DNA of 64,000 nucleotides from Dermatemys mawii (taxonomy: Eukaryota; Chordata; Testudines; Dermatemydidae), in contig ML677385.1 of assembly GCA_007922305.1 (NCBI GenBank), positions 10,612,470 to 10,676,469 of the forward strand. Reading direction: 5' to 3'. Positions 50,668-62,389 of this stretch are shown here, piece by piece. The position numbers and the translations under genes are program-made. Each line of letters begins with the position of its first letter. Position 1 is the first letter of the stretch. The notes under the pieces are model-generated. The model saw only the letters and a program-made list of their open reading frames with translations, ran no database searches and was not told where the DNA came from.

Positions 50668-51210
50668 CAAAGAGTCCTGTGGCACCTTATAGACCAGGGG
50701 TCCCCAAACTACGGCCTGGGGGCCGGATCCGGCCCGCTGCTTTGATTTGTCTGGCCCTCCAGCTGAGCAGGCACGTGGAGCAGTCATGTGGAGAAACCGC
50801 CGCTGCCCCCGTCCCCTGTGAGCTGCTGTCAGTGGCCCCATGTGCGGAAGGCTGAGTGCCAGCAACAGCACCCGGTGGAGCGGGATGTGTGTGTGTGGCA
50901 GCGGCCAGAAGAGCAAAGGCGGGGGATTTCGAATATATTTGCATATATTGAATTTTTTCACAGTCGCTTTGGCCTGCAAAGCCCCTTCAAAAATCTAATA
51001 TGTCCCTCATCTCATAAAGTTTGGAGACCCCTGTTATAGACTAACAGACTTCTTGGAGCATAAGCTTTTGTGGGTGAATACCCACTTCATCAGATGCATC
51101 TGACGAATTTACCCATGAAAGCTTATGCCCCAATACATCTGTTAGTCTATAAGGTGCCACAAGACTGTCGCTTTAGCAGATCCAGACTAACATGACTACC
51201 CCTTTGATAC
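50668..51210. repeat. Fold-back Penelope-like repeat, split by a hAT insertion
   Basis: Minus-oriented arm (50668-50694 and 51034-51093) and plus-oriented arm (51100-51210) meet head to head at ATGCAT (51094-51099). The minus arm core CTGATGA (51087-51093) is intact, but G12 is lost (C to T at 51069). The plus arm keeps CTGACGA (51100-51106) and GAAA (51117-51120), but stem II is reduced. A hAT element (50695-51033) interrupts the minus arm. Confidence 0.8.
50695..51033. mobile_element. Non-autonomous hAT element nested in the fold-back repeat
   Basis: Termini CAGGGGTCCCCAAACT and, inverted, CAGGGGTCTCCAAACT, differ at one base. Exact 8-bp duplications ttatagac lie at 50687-50694 and 51034-51041. 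The host repeat resumes exactly across it, so it is younger than the host. Confidence 0.93.
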
Positions 51211-51482
51211 TTTATTAAAACTGTGATTTTTAGAGTCTAGGAACGTTATGAATTTTAGCTCTCAGGCTTATCTCTAGAAGGTGTTTGGCAGGTTTCCTTT
51301 GAGGATGAGGACTGAAGTGTCAGATATAGAGTGATCACTTAGTAAAAAGTGTTCGTCTTTTATCGTTTTTCTGTGTGTGTTCATTTGGGACATTGCGACT
51401 GAGTGTTTCCACCCATCATTGTTGTTAGAGCATTTAGTGCACTGGATGAGGTACACCACATGCTGTCATACGTATGTGTAGG

Positions 51483-52046
51483 CAGGGATGAAAGTAACTC
51501 AGAACACTCACAAATACAGGGCATGCTCTGGCCCCCTGAAGGGGCAGGTCCTCAGGTGGAAGGGGCGGGGCTCAAGTCAGCATCCCCCAGCCAGCCCTTC
51601 CAGGCCGCCTGGATCATGCCGCCTGGCCTGAAAGAGCTGGCTGGGGGATGCTGCTAAATCACCAGCCCCAAGGCAGTTGCTCCCTTTGCCCCCCGCCCCA
51701 CCTGTCAGCAGCCAAGCGGGGAGGGAAGGGGCAGGGATGTTAAAGCACTGCAGGGTCCTTTGCCACGGTAGTGCTCGTGGGTGCAACAACGTTAAAGCGC
51801 TGCCACAGCAAAGGACTGTCCTTAAAACACTGCTGTGGCAGCGCTTCAGTGTTTCTGCCCCTTCTGCCTCCTCTGTCGGCAGCCCTGCCAGTACAGACCC
51901 TACCAGCAAGGCCGCCAACAGGGGAGGCAAAAGGGACAGGGACATTAAAGCGCTGCCGCAGCAGCGCTTTAATGTGGGATGGATATCGGACAGTGCGGGT
52001 TCTTACCACTACACTGTACCGGCCTGTACTAGGTCACTTTCACCCG
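51483..52046. mobile_element. Non-autonomous hAT element, same family as 5376
   Basis: It starts cagggatgaaagtaac and ends ...cactttcacccg. The 8-bp duplication tgtgtagg is exact at 51475-51482 and 52047-52054. The interior holds repeated 'ttaaagc(g/a)ctgc' units and a perfect hairpin, cattaaagcgctgc-cgca-complement (51942-51973). Long open frames here are low-complexity artefacts. Confidence 0.88.
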
Positions 52047-53000
52047 TGTGTAGGACCCACGGATCTTGAAAGATGTGTTGTGAGGGTATTAATCTTCATA
52101 GCAGTAGAGATATATCTGCAGGTTTTGCATCTATTTTTATGGCAGTGTCTGGTACAACTTTGAGACGGTGGATTCTGGTTTGAAGGAAGCTTGCTTCTGA
52201 TGATGAACTTGAAAAGATCATAAGCTCTATGTATTAAAGAAGAGCTTTCAGAATATGGCTCAGACCATCAGCAAGCAAGAATTTCCATCATTTGAAAATA
52301 TGTCCTACCCATATTTCTTTTTCATAGAAAACTTTATTTAGAACATATTTTCTCTGTACTGTAAATTGATGTTGATACTTAATGGTGTGAGAGTCTAGAC
52401 TGAGAAAACTGCTATTATGTAGTGCCATTCTCTGATGGGTTTAACACTTTTTTGATGTGATCATGCCGACATCTTCTGCACTGCTTGTCAGTTCTGAAAG
52501 ACAATAAAACACATGAACATTTAATAATGTAAGAAATAAAAATGAAATAGATCTCTATTTAAAACAAATAAACAGGAAAACGTCATCATACTGGGCTGCT
52601 AAATGTCTTTATTTGACACAAAATGTAAACCAGGTGTAATTTTGTTCCTAGAAGGATGAGAACAGTTGATCAAATAAGAGGTGAAATTGAAGAAAAAACA
52701 ACAGAGAGCATTACCAAGTGATGCCCCATAAAAGAACTCGCCAGAAAGACGGATAGGCTGTTTGTTCAGCTCCTTATCTCTTCTTTAAGTTTAGTAGTCG
52801 AATAGGTTTTTGCATTTATCTTTGCAGCTGAATGAGTTCAATTTCACTCAGATTAGGACAGAAATTTCAGAACAGCAGATTAATCCTTCCTGCCTTCATG
52901 GGTAACTGAGCAAACAGACCCATATCAGCGTGGCCAAGTGTAAAATTGTAATTCCAGAGATTAATGTTGTCTTTTCTGTTTGCTTTGAACTTGACCTCCA

Positions 53001-53049
53001 TGTCTCTCTTATTTTATTTATATATTTATTTATTTATATTTGTTAACAG
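53001..53049 (+). promoter_or_regulatory. Exon 62 splice acceptor region with TTTA microsatellite
   Basis: A short pyrimidine run, tgtctctctt (53001-53010), is separated from the AG by a 31-base TTTA/TATT-rich tract (53011-53041) and then gttaacag. The tract just before the AG is therefore U-rich but broken by A every three to four bases. This is seen directly; a weak or regulated acceptor is inference. Confidence 0.6.
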
Positions 53050-53110
53050 CTTCTGTCCAGGGTCCCTGGGAGAGGGCAATCTCACCCAACAAAGTGCCCT
53101 ACTATATCAA
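53050..53110 (+). CDS. DMD: Dystrophin exon 62 (start of WW domain)
   Basis: The exon supplies the last two bases of the split threonine codon left by the previous exon, then continues S-V-Q-G-P-W-E-R-A-I-S-P-N-K and VPYYI. This includes the first tryptophan and the central tyrosines of the WW domain that helps bind beta-dystroglycan. The QGPWERAISPNK stretch is dystrophin-like; utrophin has a different sequence there. The length of 61 bp equals mammalian exon 62. The donor is GTAAGT at 53111. The acceptor ttgttaacAG follows an A-interrupted TTTA-rich tract, so its polypyrimidine tract is weaker than that of exon 61. Skipping this exon alone, or with exon 61 (140 bp together), would shift the frame. 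Confidence 0.98.
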
Positions 53111-56100
53111 GTAAGTATAAATAATATTGATTATGGCTATTTAGCAGTCTCATATATGTGTGATAGTTAATTATTTCTTTAATCTGTCCTGATACAATTC
53201 CTGTGTTATTTCAATTGGAAGGACATAAGTAGTGAACTATGCAAGAAAATATCGTGCAAACGTGCTGGTGCTCTGGGGAGCTTCCTTTAAAAAAACCCAC
53301 AGCAGATAGTTGTTGAGTTGTGATAAAGCAGAGTGCCTTTCATGTCATTGCTGCAGTTGCCTGAAAATTCTAGTAAAGCTGTGGACCACATGGTTTATAT
53401 CTGATTCTTTTATATCTGTTCCTTTCTCCATCGACAGTGAGAAGGAGAGGTTTTGCACTATCACAAGCCAATCAGAATTTTGGTGAAAGATTTGATGTTG
53501 AAAGCAGCCACATATGGTGCAATTGAGAAATCTGCAGTTTTAGCATCATTGTCCTTTTTCTTTAACTGACCTTTTTAAGACTATCAATTGTCCATTATCC
53601 TGTGAACATCTTTAGCAACATTGTTTGGCAGAATCTTGTTGAAGGACAACAAGGGAGAAATTAATATTAAAAATAGGCACAGAATAACAACTAAGAGGAA
53701 ACCTTAAAAACCCAGGAGGAGCTCACTTTTTCATGCCTTGGGTTATCCCACTATACAACCAAAAAAAGGGTGAATAAATTACTCCTTCGTGCTCTAGTTT
53801 TTCCATGTTGCTAACATGAGCTGTGAGCTGTTTCTTCACTAAAGCCTGAAAAAAAAAATGCTGCAATACATCGGGTGAAGTTGCTGTGTTAGCAGAGCCT
53901 GCAGTGCAAATGATTAAAACTTAAGTGTCTGTATTTGGGTTACAGTGATCCATGTTACACTGCACCATCTGTTACAATAATGAATGCCCTCTACAACAGA
54001 CAGGATCTAAATTGTTCAGTATGGCCACCTGATTGCTATGGCACTCCGGTCCTGAATTTTGTAGCAAAATGTACTTTCTGTGGCAGCTTCAGAATTGAAG
54101 GTTTATTGAATTAAATATAAAAATGAATAACAGTCAGAACTAGAGTATTCCCTTGTATTATTTATTTTCATATTCAATTAGTTTGCTGCTGCCCCACATT
54201 TTAAATTTGCTGCAGACATTTATATTGGCAATGAATAATTAAATTGAATAGGGAAAGCTAGAAGTTTTGACATGTGAGTTGGGGTCTTTTGGCATCAACT
54301 GTGAGAGGGAGTTTGGGGTTTTGGCACCCCTGTCACAGCTGAGGCACTGGGAAAGGGGATATATCTCCTCTTCCCTCTCCCTTGAGGTGACTTGACATTT
54401 TGGTTGGAGAAGCTTCAATTCCTAATATCTCACCACACCAATTCTTTACAGCAGCCAAGAGCCCACTGCACCTATATCTGCCACTACTTCCAACAGCAGT
54501 AGATGTACACACTAGCTGAATGTTAATGCTAAAATGATCAACAGTAAAATAAACATTTTATTTTGTTCTTAGTTTTCAGAGTCAGTGCCCCATTACAGCT
54601 GTTGTTTCAGGCTATTTACAGACTCCGGAAAAACATACTTCATTTGTTTCCCTTTGGTTCACCTGGGGAAAGTTATCTTCCCAACCGTAAAGGCTAGTTA
54701 TATCATTTCTATACTGAAAGCTTATATTCTGTGGCATGCTGTACAGGAGCACCCTATAGCTGACGTAGTGATCTAAGTCACATATCTGAGGTATTTGTTA
54801 GTCCTAGTAACTTCCCTGTTCCATGCTCCATCTTTAAGACTTCCCCACTGATTTAAATGCTTCTCCTTCCATTTCTCCTTTATTCTCCTCCTTTAGCATT
54901 TCATATTTGCAATAGCAAAGCTGCCTTTTCAACCTTTAAACAATGTTTACTTAGTCATTCCTTTCTTCATCCTTTGAATTATTACTTTCTTGCTTATCTT
55001 TAATTGTTACAAGAGTTGCCATAAAGGTGTAACAGAAGGGTAAGTATCATGCCTGGCCCTTTTCTTAATATGTATGAAATTTTCCTTTCCATCTTCAACA
55101 TAGAATACCCAGGCCACACATAAGAGCATCCTTTGCTAACTGAATTTGCTGCATATGTTACAAGTTTTGTGTTTTATCAATTTCCCTCCTGATATTTAGC
55201 TGTTTTAATTAATCAGTTTCACATTTGCAACGTCACAGCATTTGATGAGTCCATAAATCAAGCAGTACTTAACACTAAATCCTCAGCGGTAACATTTCCA
55301 GACTTCTTAGTGTTAGGTCATTCCAAGCTCTTTGAAATTGGTAGTTAAAACTTCATTTTTATACAGTTGATTAGTCTGTAGCAACCAGCCACCACTAAAG
55401 TTCCTGAAGTCCTGTAAAATTTTTAACATTTTGTCTCCCTTGGGCCTTACTCCTGCCAGCGTCTTTTACCTTATTTCAGTACAGCTTTTCATTGCTACTG
55501 AAAATATAATCACCAACAATGTACAACCTGTTACAACTGCTTTTCCTACTCTATACCATTTTGTAGTTTCTTGGCCTACTGTCAACCTCATGAAAACTGC
55601 AATATAATGGTCTTTTACCAGCTGCTGCATTCTGTTAGGATTTCTTTCACCTTTTTATGTGGTTAGTCCCATATGGATAGGCCAAACTGAGCCAACAGTT
55701 AACACTCACCTTGCCTGCTTCCCTAATGAGTTGAGAAATCGTATTTCTGTATTCCAGGCTATCAAAGGTACCTTGGATTCTAAAGTGGCAAATGGATTTT
55801 CCTCACTGCCTGCTGAATACCTGGTTGTATGAAGGGCTATCAAGGAAAAAAATTACATCTGCATGTTGCTATATGAAATCTTTCTAAACTACACTATATC
55901 TAACCCCCTTTTTTTCTGTCATCAGCCTTTTTCTCATTATGCTGATGACCTTCCTGTTCTTCATGTCAACAACAAAAAGTTACTATGAAACCCTTAAATA
56001 CTTCAGAGATCACATCTTATTTTATACTGTATAATTTACAAGTAATCCCATTTTTCCAGTGGCTAGCAGAGGCTTTAAAGGTTTACATTAGTTCAGAGTG

Positions 56101-56893
56101 GGGAAAAGAAACATGTAAGTAGACTGCTGTTTTGCCAGGCCTCTTGTCGAAGTCCCTGACCCTGCAATTGATCTGCTTGGGCAGATCAGTGAGTCCTGAT
56201 GGCAAAATCAAAGAGGCTTAGTGTACGTGCCAGGCCTTCCTGCATGGAGGCAGCTGTGGGATTGAAGGCTGCTACTAATAGGAAGCACCATTTACAGAAA
56301 AAATGGGGTCATATAATATACCAGAAAAGTCTGGTGAGTGAGAGAGGCCTCAGACAGTTAAGATACTTTAAAAATATTTTAGATTTTTATTTAAATGTCT
56401 TACTTCAACTTTTAGTAAGCAAAAAAGTGACTACCAAACATGAGAAATATAAATAGCCAATAAAGAAAAGTATGTATGTGTACATCTCAAATGAGTGCAG
56501 AGAAAAATGTCTTAAATTCTAAGAACAGAATATAAAGAGAAAAAGAAGGTAAGAGGAGAAAGCCCACATGTGGAAAGGACATATTGAGGTGGTAAGATTA
56601 AAATCATGTTCCCCTTTTCTTTAACTTTATTATGCCATAAATGAAGGTTTTTCATATCTAGAGGCAGAAGGAAAAATAGCCACATGAGCTGTATATACAT
56701 AATGGAAAACTTCAGGTGTAGTTTTATAGTATTAATTTGTTTTCCATATTTAATGAATGATTTGCTGTTTTTAAATTTAATTTTCTTAGTGGTAGTAATA
56801 ACGCACATTTTCATATTAAATTCTCCTTATATCTGTTTCTTAAAGTTACCAATGAAAGCGGAAAGCATACTGCATCAAATACGTTCATGGGAT

Positions 56894-56912
56894 GTCCCTG
56901 TGGGTGCTCCAC
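56894..56912 (+). repeat. DIRS left terminal repeat
   Basis: The 19-mer gtccctgtgggtgctccac is identical to 62470-62488 and to the reverse complement of 62610-62628. Confidence 0.85.
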
Positions 56913-57257
56913 TTCAGGGATCGGTGTGTCCTGGCACCGTCGATCAGAGATTTATGGTAGCAGTGTCCACATGGGTTGTGCGTGCGCAGTAGGTGTCACG
57001 CAGTGTCGTTGGTGCTGCATCTAGCGCGCGCACGACCTGAGCCCTCTAGTTCCTTCTCAACCATCCTTGTCTGAAGACGGAGATCTGGGGCAGTGTCCAT
57101 CACTCTTCCTAAACCTTTAGAAATAATAGTTTAAATAGTTAGTTAGTTATAGAGAAAGTTGTTAGTGTTAGTTTTTATTACCAAAAGAAAAGAAAACAAA
57201 AACCCTTAATTTTTCTCTGGTTTACCCTCCCCACACCAGGGACAGTTAACTGTTAAG

Positions 57258-59475
57258 ATGCCTGGCTCTTCAGGCTGTAAGTGATGGGCTCCTGTCATGA
57301 AACAATGCCTGTTTTTGTGGGCACTCTTTGCATGTACGATGTTTCGATGAGGCACATATTCGACAAAAATGTGCCTGCTGTAACAATCTGAAGGCAAGAG
57401 CCAGGTGTGACCGGGATCTCAGACTAAAAATGAACTTGATGGAGAACTCTCCAGCCAGAAACGGACTCATGGACCATGACGCCAGACACCCCCATTCAGG
57501 GACTGGAGACATGCCTTCCTCTAAAAGACTGAGGAAGAGGGAAAGACATTTCTGCAGAGAGCACTGCCGACACAATGGCAGTCTCCTGCCAAGTAGCTAC
57601 CCCTGATGCCGATATACACTGGAGTGAGCACTTACGACACTCCAGGTACCTCTAGCACTACCGAGTCCCAAGTGAAAGAGATGAAGTTGAGGCACAGATG
57701 GAGACATGCCTCCTCCATGGCACCAACCTCAACCACGAGGGACTCAGTACTGAGTGTCTCAGTCCCCTGCCTGTTGCCTGACACTCAGGCAACAGGCAGG
57801 GGCTCTGGAACAATTTGTATAGTGTGGATGCTGAGAACCATTGAACCAAACTGTAAACCTTGTATATAATGGAAACCACTTCAAGCCACAGGGTGCTGCA
57901 GCATCCCCTGAACCCCTAGTTCTAGCACCTATGGCAACATGCCTACGCCTCCAGCACCGACATCACAGTCAGCACCAGCAGAGAAAGCAAAATTGGCACC
58001 GACTGCGCTGGCTAACCCACCACAACACCTGTCGTCACCGGCGTCTGCACCGACAAGAGCAACCCCATCGGCACCGATAGTACAGACAACAGAAACTCCA
58101 CAGACTCTGCTGCAACAGAGAGACTTGGTAATGTCTTCGGCACCACAGTTTCTGGTGATCCCCTTGCTCGGTACCGAGGGCTTTCTGAACGTTAGAGTGG
58201 GGATCCCCATACTTCTCAGGTGGCTTTACAGTCGTCTAGTGGAGACGATGATGATTATATATAAGGACCACGCACCTTCTCACCATGCCTCTCACCATCA
58301 CCGACAAAAGACCACCCTGGAGCCATATGGGGCAAAAACACCATTATAACCAGGCGGTTTAACTGTGGTACAAACTGTTGAGGATGTACCCGCTGATGGC
58401 CTTCCCAGTGCAGCGGGCACATTGGGAACGCTGAGCAGCTTACAGAGGCCACGACTCCAGGCCATCCACAGCTCATAGAGGTGAGCTGAGGTCTAATCCC
58501 ACATCCCCAACCCACAGCCAATGGAGGCTCAGGCATTGGGAATGACATTGAAACAGGCACAGATATAGATGCTATATTTTCTGCTCACAATTTTTCCTCT
58601 TCTCCAGATGAAGCAATCATGCCACCCCCGCCTACCTCAGCAGATAACTTCAAAAACAGTTCCAAGAATTGTTTAAACGGGTCACCCAAAGCCAAGATAT
58701 CCCTTTGGAGAAAGTTCAGACAAATCAGCACAAACTGATGTAAATTCTACAACCTTCCTCTATTTCCAAGATCACTTTGCGCATCACCAACATGATTCGG
58801 GAACCAACAAAGATAGTTTGGCAGATGCTAGCTTCGATTCTACTGACTTGCAAAAGGAACCAAAGGTTCCTCTTCTCCTACTCACTTCCCAACTCCTTGG
58901 TGCTCCATGCTGCTAATCAGCATGGCAAGCAACAACCATTTTGATCAACTCCACAAGATAAGGAACATAAGAGGTTCGACCTCTTCAGGCAAAAAGTTTA
59001 CTTTTTGGCAACATTACAATTCAGTCACCAATTATTCTATTAGCAAAATATGATTATGATAACTATGGGAAATTGAGCTCTTGCACTGCTACCTTGGATG
59101 TAGCTGACACGGCAGCCAGAACCATGGCGCCAGCCATAGTGATGTGCCAGGCATCCTGGTTACAATCCTTGGGCATTCCTAGAGAACTCAAAACCGAGGT
59201 CGAAGACCTGCTGTTTGACCAAGAGAAATTGTTCTTGACTAAGATGGATGAGGTGCTCCATTCCATGAAGGATTCTTGAGCCACCCTTCACACTTTGGGG
59301 ATCTATACTCCATTGGCGAAGAGAAGACGATACCAACATTATCAGAGAGCCAGAGATTCCTCTTCCAACCAACAATAGCAGCAGCAATACTAGAACAAAT
59401 GACAATGCCAACGATTGCAGTGACAGAGAGCACCTCAATCTCAACCGTGGACTTCTCAATTGGCTCTACCTAAGC
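57258..59475 (+). pseudogene. DIRS gag-like region (decayed)
   Basis: Broken reading frames share the style of DIRS ORF1. An ATG at 57258 opens MPGSSGCK. A cysteine-rich patch around 57340-57400 contains RQKCACCNNLKARAR. A capsid-like part near 59073-59300 contains VMCQASWLQSLGIPREL, then LHSMKDS-stop-ATLHTLGIYTP. The last motif also occurs in the second DIRS fragment near 21.8 kb, which supports the assignment. At least ten stops and frame changes interrupt the region. A hairpin with 17-bp arms lies at 57764-57802. Confidence 0.6.
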
Positions 59476-59749
59476 CATAATTTTGAGGTTTTGGTCAAGT
59501 GTCTGGACAACCTCTCGCACCAGGCAGCACTTTCACCTGATCCGTCCCCAGGCTTTGGTACCTTCACCAATTCTACCACGGACCAATGGGTGTTAGAGAT
59601 CACCTATATACACGATCATGATATACCATCCCCTTTATCTCCCAACCACCTACCCTATCTCCCTCCCTGTTCTTCTCATGAACACCTGTTGCAACAAGAA
59701 GTTGATCATCATCTACAACTAGGTGCTGCGGAATGAGTACATTAACAAT

Positions 59750-60415
59750 AAAGAGGAAAGGGGTTCTACTCCCACTATTCCTTGACCCAGAAGAAGAATG
59801 GGGGATGGAGACCTGTCTTGGATCTTAGGAAGCTCAAAAGTTTGTATACACTGAAAAGTTCAAGATGATGACATTGTGCATAATACTTCCTGCACTGCAA
59901 AAGGGGGACTATTTTTCAGCCCTCAACCTCCAAGATGCTTATTTTCATATTACCATACATTCCACTCATAGGAAATTCCTGTGATTCACAGTATGACATG
60001 AACACTTCCAGTACAGGGTACTACCATTCGGCCTATTCATGGCGCCAAGAGTTTTCTCCAAAACCCTAGGGATAGTAGCAGCACATCTATGCAAACAGGG
60101 AATAATGATTTTTCCCTGACGTGGACAATTGCCTTCTCAAAGGCCCTGTTCAACACACAGTGAAGACAATGATCACACTATTCAGGGATCTAGGACTACA
60201 GATAAATGAACAAAAATCCACTCTGATCCCTGCCCAACAACTGATTTCATGGGGCACACCTCAATGCCATCAAGGCCAAGATGACCCTGCCTCTGAACAG
60301 ATTCACAACTCTGACAAACCTTATCTCAGAGGTGAGAGTCAGCCCCCAATACCGCCTGGTACTGTCCTGCAACTGCTAGGACAAATGGCAGCCACAACAT
60401 TCATGATATGACATG
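59750..60415 (+). pseudogene. DIRS reverse transcriptase (decayed)
   Basis: Recognisable RT pieces are NGGWRPVLDLRKLKSLYT (near 59800), a shifted remnant of the ALDLQDAYFHI motif (near 59920-59955), and DVDNCLLKGP at 60117-60147, where the active-site aspartate pair expected in motif C reads D-V-D-N. LFRDLGLQINEQKSTLIPAQQ then follows (60180-60240). Several stops and at least two frameshifts are present. It is therefore non-functional. Confidence 0.75.
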
Positions 60416-60559
60416 TAAGAGTACATATGTGCTGCCATATGAGCTCGGTTTACATACCCAGCAAGCACAGCCTGCACAAATGATGTACAGTACCACCTCA
60501 TGTCCTGGATGCTCTGAACTGGTGGACAACACCAGAAAATGTATGCATCGGCATCCTGT

Positions 60560-60960
60560 TCCAGCAGGAACCCCCATCAATAGTGATCACAACAGACACT
60601 TTGCTGATAGGTTGGCACGCCCACAGGCATCAGCACACAGTTCAATTCAAAGGGTCTCTTGCAGAGACCCAGCTACACATCAATCTACTAGAGCTAGCCG
60701 CAGTCCTCAATGTCTGCAAACACTTCCTACATTACATAAAGAACAAATCCATTCATATCATGACCGACAACATTGCCTGCATGTTTTACATCAACCGCCA
60801 AGGAGGCGCTCAGTCACACTTGCTATGCACCAAAGCCATGAAACTGTTGAACTAGTGCGTACACCACAACATGAACATTTTGGCCTCCTACTTTCCTAGC
60901 TTTCACAATGTGGGCATGCTAAGCAGGTACTCCTCTTGAGACCACAAATAGGAAATGAAT
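60560..60960 (+). pseudogene. DIRS RNase H domain (decayed)
   Basis: A fairly intact stretch reads IVITTDTLLIGWHAHRHQHT, then AETQLHINLLELAAVLNVCK and MTDNIACMFYINRQGGA. These carry the expected D, E and D positions of RNase H (TTD, LLE, MTD). The frame stops at 60853-60855. A continuation near 60955-61194 reads SIFRQWGTPLIDLF, a post-RNase H segment typical of DIRS pol. Confidence 0.75.
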
Positions 60961-61379
60961 GGGGTAGTCCTGCTATCCATATTCCGCCAGTGGGGCACTC
61001 CCCTCATTGACTTGTTCGTGCCTCCGACGAACCGCAGATGTGCAGTGTTCTGCTCAAGAGTGGGAATAGGACCCTGGTCACTGGGGGACATCTTTTTCAT
61101 CACGTGGGATGCACAATTCATATATGCTTTCTCACCGATTCCACTGATATCACACACAAGATACGAACAGACAAGGCCAAAATTATCCTCGTAGTCCCAA
61201 CATGACCCACATAAGGATGGTACCCCTACCTGATGTGCATGACAATATGCTCCTCTTGTCATCTTAATCTACTGTCTCTTCACTGTAATCCAGAGAAACT
61301 GCACCTACGAATGTGGCTCCAGCATAGTTTCATCCTGGGAAACTAGCCTGCTCTGTCCCTGTTACTAAACAGCAGGAAG

Positions 61380-62311
61380 GTGACTATGCGTAATACCTTC
61401 AAAAATGGAAGAGATTCTCAGCCTGCTGTCAAGGAAAATGTGACGGCCTCCACAACACCACTACCATTAGTGTTGGATTACCTATTGGAGCTGAAATGTT
61501 CAGGTTTAGTAATGAGTTTGATCAGAGTCCATCTTGAGGCCATTACTGCCTTCCATTATGAGATCAACGAGACCTCAATCTTCACACACCCAATTACGAA
61601 ACACTTCCTCATGCGTCTCCAGAATATCTACCCAGAAGATCACCAACCTACCCCGGCCTGTGACCTAAATCTGGGGTTGAAATGTCTCACCAGACCACCA
61701 TTGGAATCCGTAGCTACCTGCTCTCTGCTACATTTATCCATGAAAGTGGCATTTCTGATCACTATTACTTCTGCCAGATGGGTGAGTGAGATAGGGGCAC
61801 TCATGGCTAACCCTCCCTACACAATATTCTTCAAAGACAAGGTCACACTACATCTGCACCCAAAATCCTTATGACGGTAACATCAGCCTTTCATATGAGC
61901 CAGCTAATCCATCTGCCCACATTCTGTCCCAAGCCTCATGGGACTGAAACAGAAGATGTCTTGCATCCATTGGATGTTAGGCGTGCATTAGCATTTTACC
62001 TTGACAGGACCAAACCTTTCCGGAAATCTCCTAGACTCTTTGTTTCTATTACTGAGCGTTCGAAAGGCTGCACAATATCCACTCAAAGACTGTCTAAATG
62101 GATCGCCACATGCATGAAACAGTGCTATCATATTCGGAAAATGGGCTCTCCTGCACACACCAGAGTGCATTCTACAGAATCAGTTTCAACCTTGATAGCG
62201 TACCTCAACAATATTCCGATACTAGAGATTTGTAGGGTGGCCACTTGGGCCTCTGTGAACACATTTACTGAACACTATGCAATCACTCAAGACTCCAGGG
62301 CTGATGCCTAA
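61380..62311 (+). pseudogene. DIRS tyrosine recombinase, one frameshift, catalytic residues altered
   Basis: The recombinase would circularise and integrate the DIRS cDNA. Two overlapping frames (61380-61874 and 61871-62311) join by one frameshift near 61871. The N-terminal part carries a core-binding domain. Box I reads TSARWVSEIGAL, where the family has R before V-S-E, so the first catalytic arginine is now W (TGG at 61779-61781, consistent with CGG to TGG decay). Box II reads AHTRVHSTES, where the family usually has HSTRS; the arginine position is E (62177-62179). The nucleophile-type FTEHYAI motif survives near the C terminus. Loss of both arginines argues that the enzyme is dead independently of the frameshift. 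Confidence 0.85.
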
Positions 62312-62389
62312 TCGTACTTATCTCTATGACTCATATGAACCTGAAGTCCCTCCTACTTTCTGAGAGGTACTGCTCTAGAGTCATCTGAA

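Larger units (their letters stand above)
34272..53049 (+). other. DMD: DMD intron 61
   Basis: A complete intron of 18,778 bp, from donor GTAAGT at 34272 to acceptor AACAG at 53045-53049. It carries CR1, hAT-type, Penelope-like and LTR-like insertions listed separately. Stretches with no gene or repeat I can name are 34272-34689, 37301-38999, 39263-40190, 40350-41397, 42368-43374, 43653-46146, 46641-47039, 47991-49187 and 52055-53000. A possible short MITE with ends resembling 'ctacactag' lies at about 43908-44165 but was not firm enough to list. An ORF-sized stretch at 45607-45804 has no recognisable product. Confidence 0.92.

Noticed and set aside
51577..52163. Frames of 122-130 codons
   Set aside because: Derived from repeated 'ttaaagcgctgc' units of a hAT element.
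56930..57040. CpG-rich stretch in intron 62 as a candidate Dp71 promoter
   Set aside because: It lies in the 5' region of the DIRS element (GC- and CG-rich leader) and no Dp71-type first-exon peptide follows.
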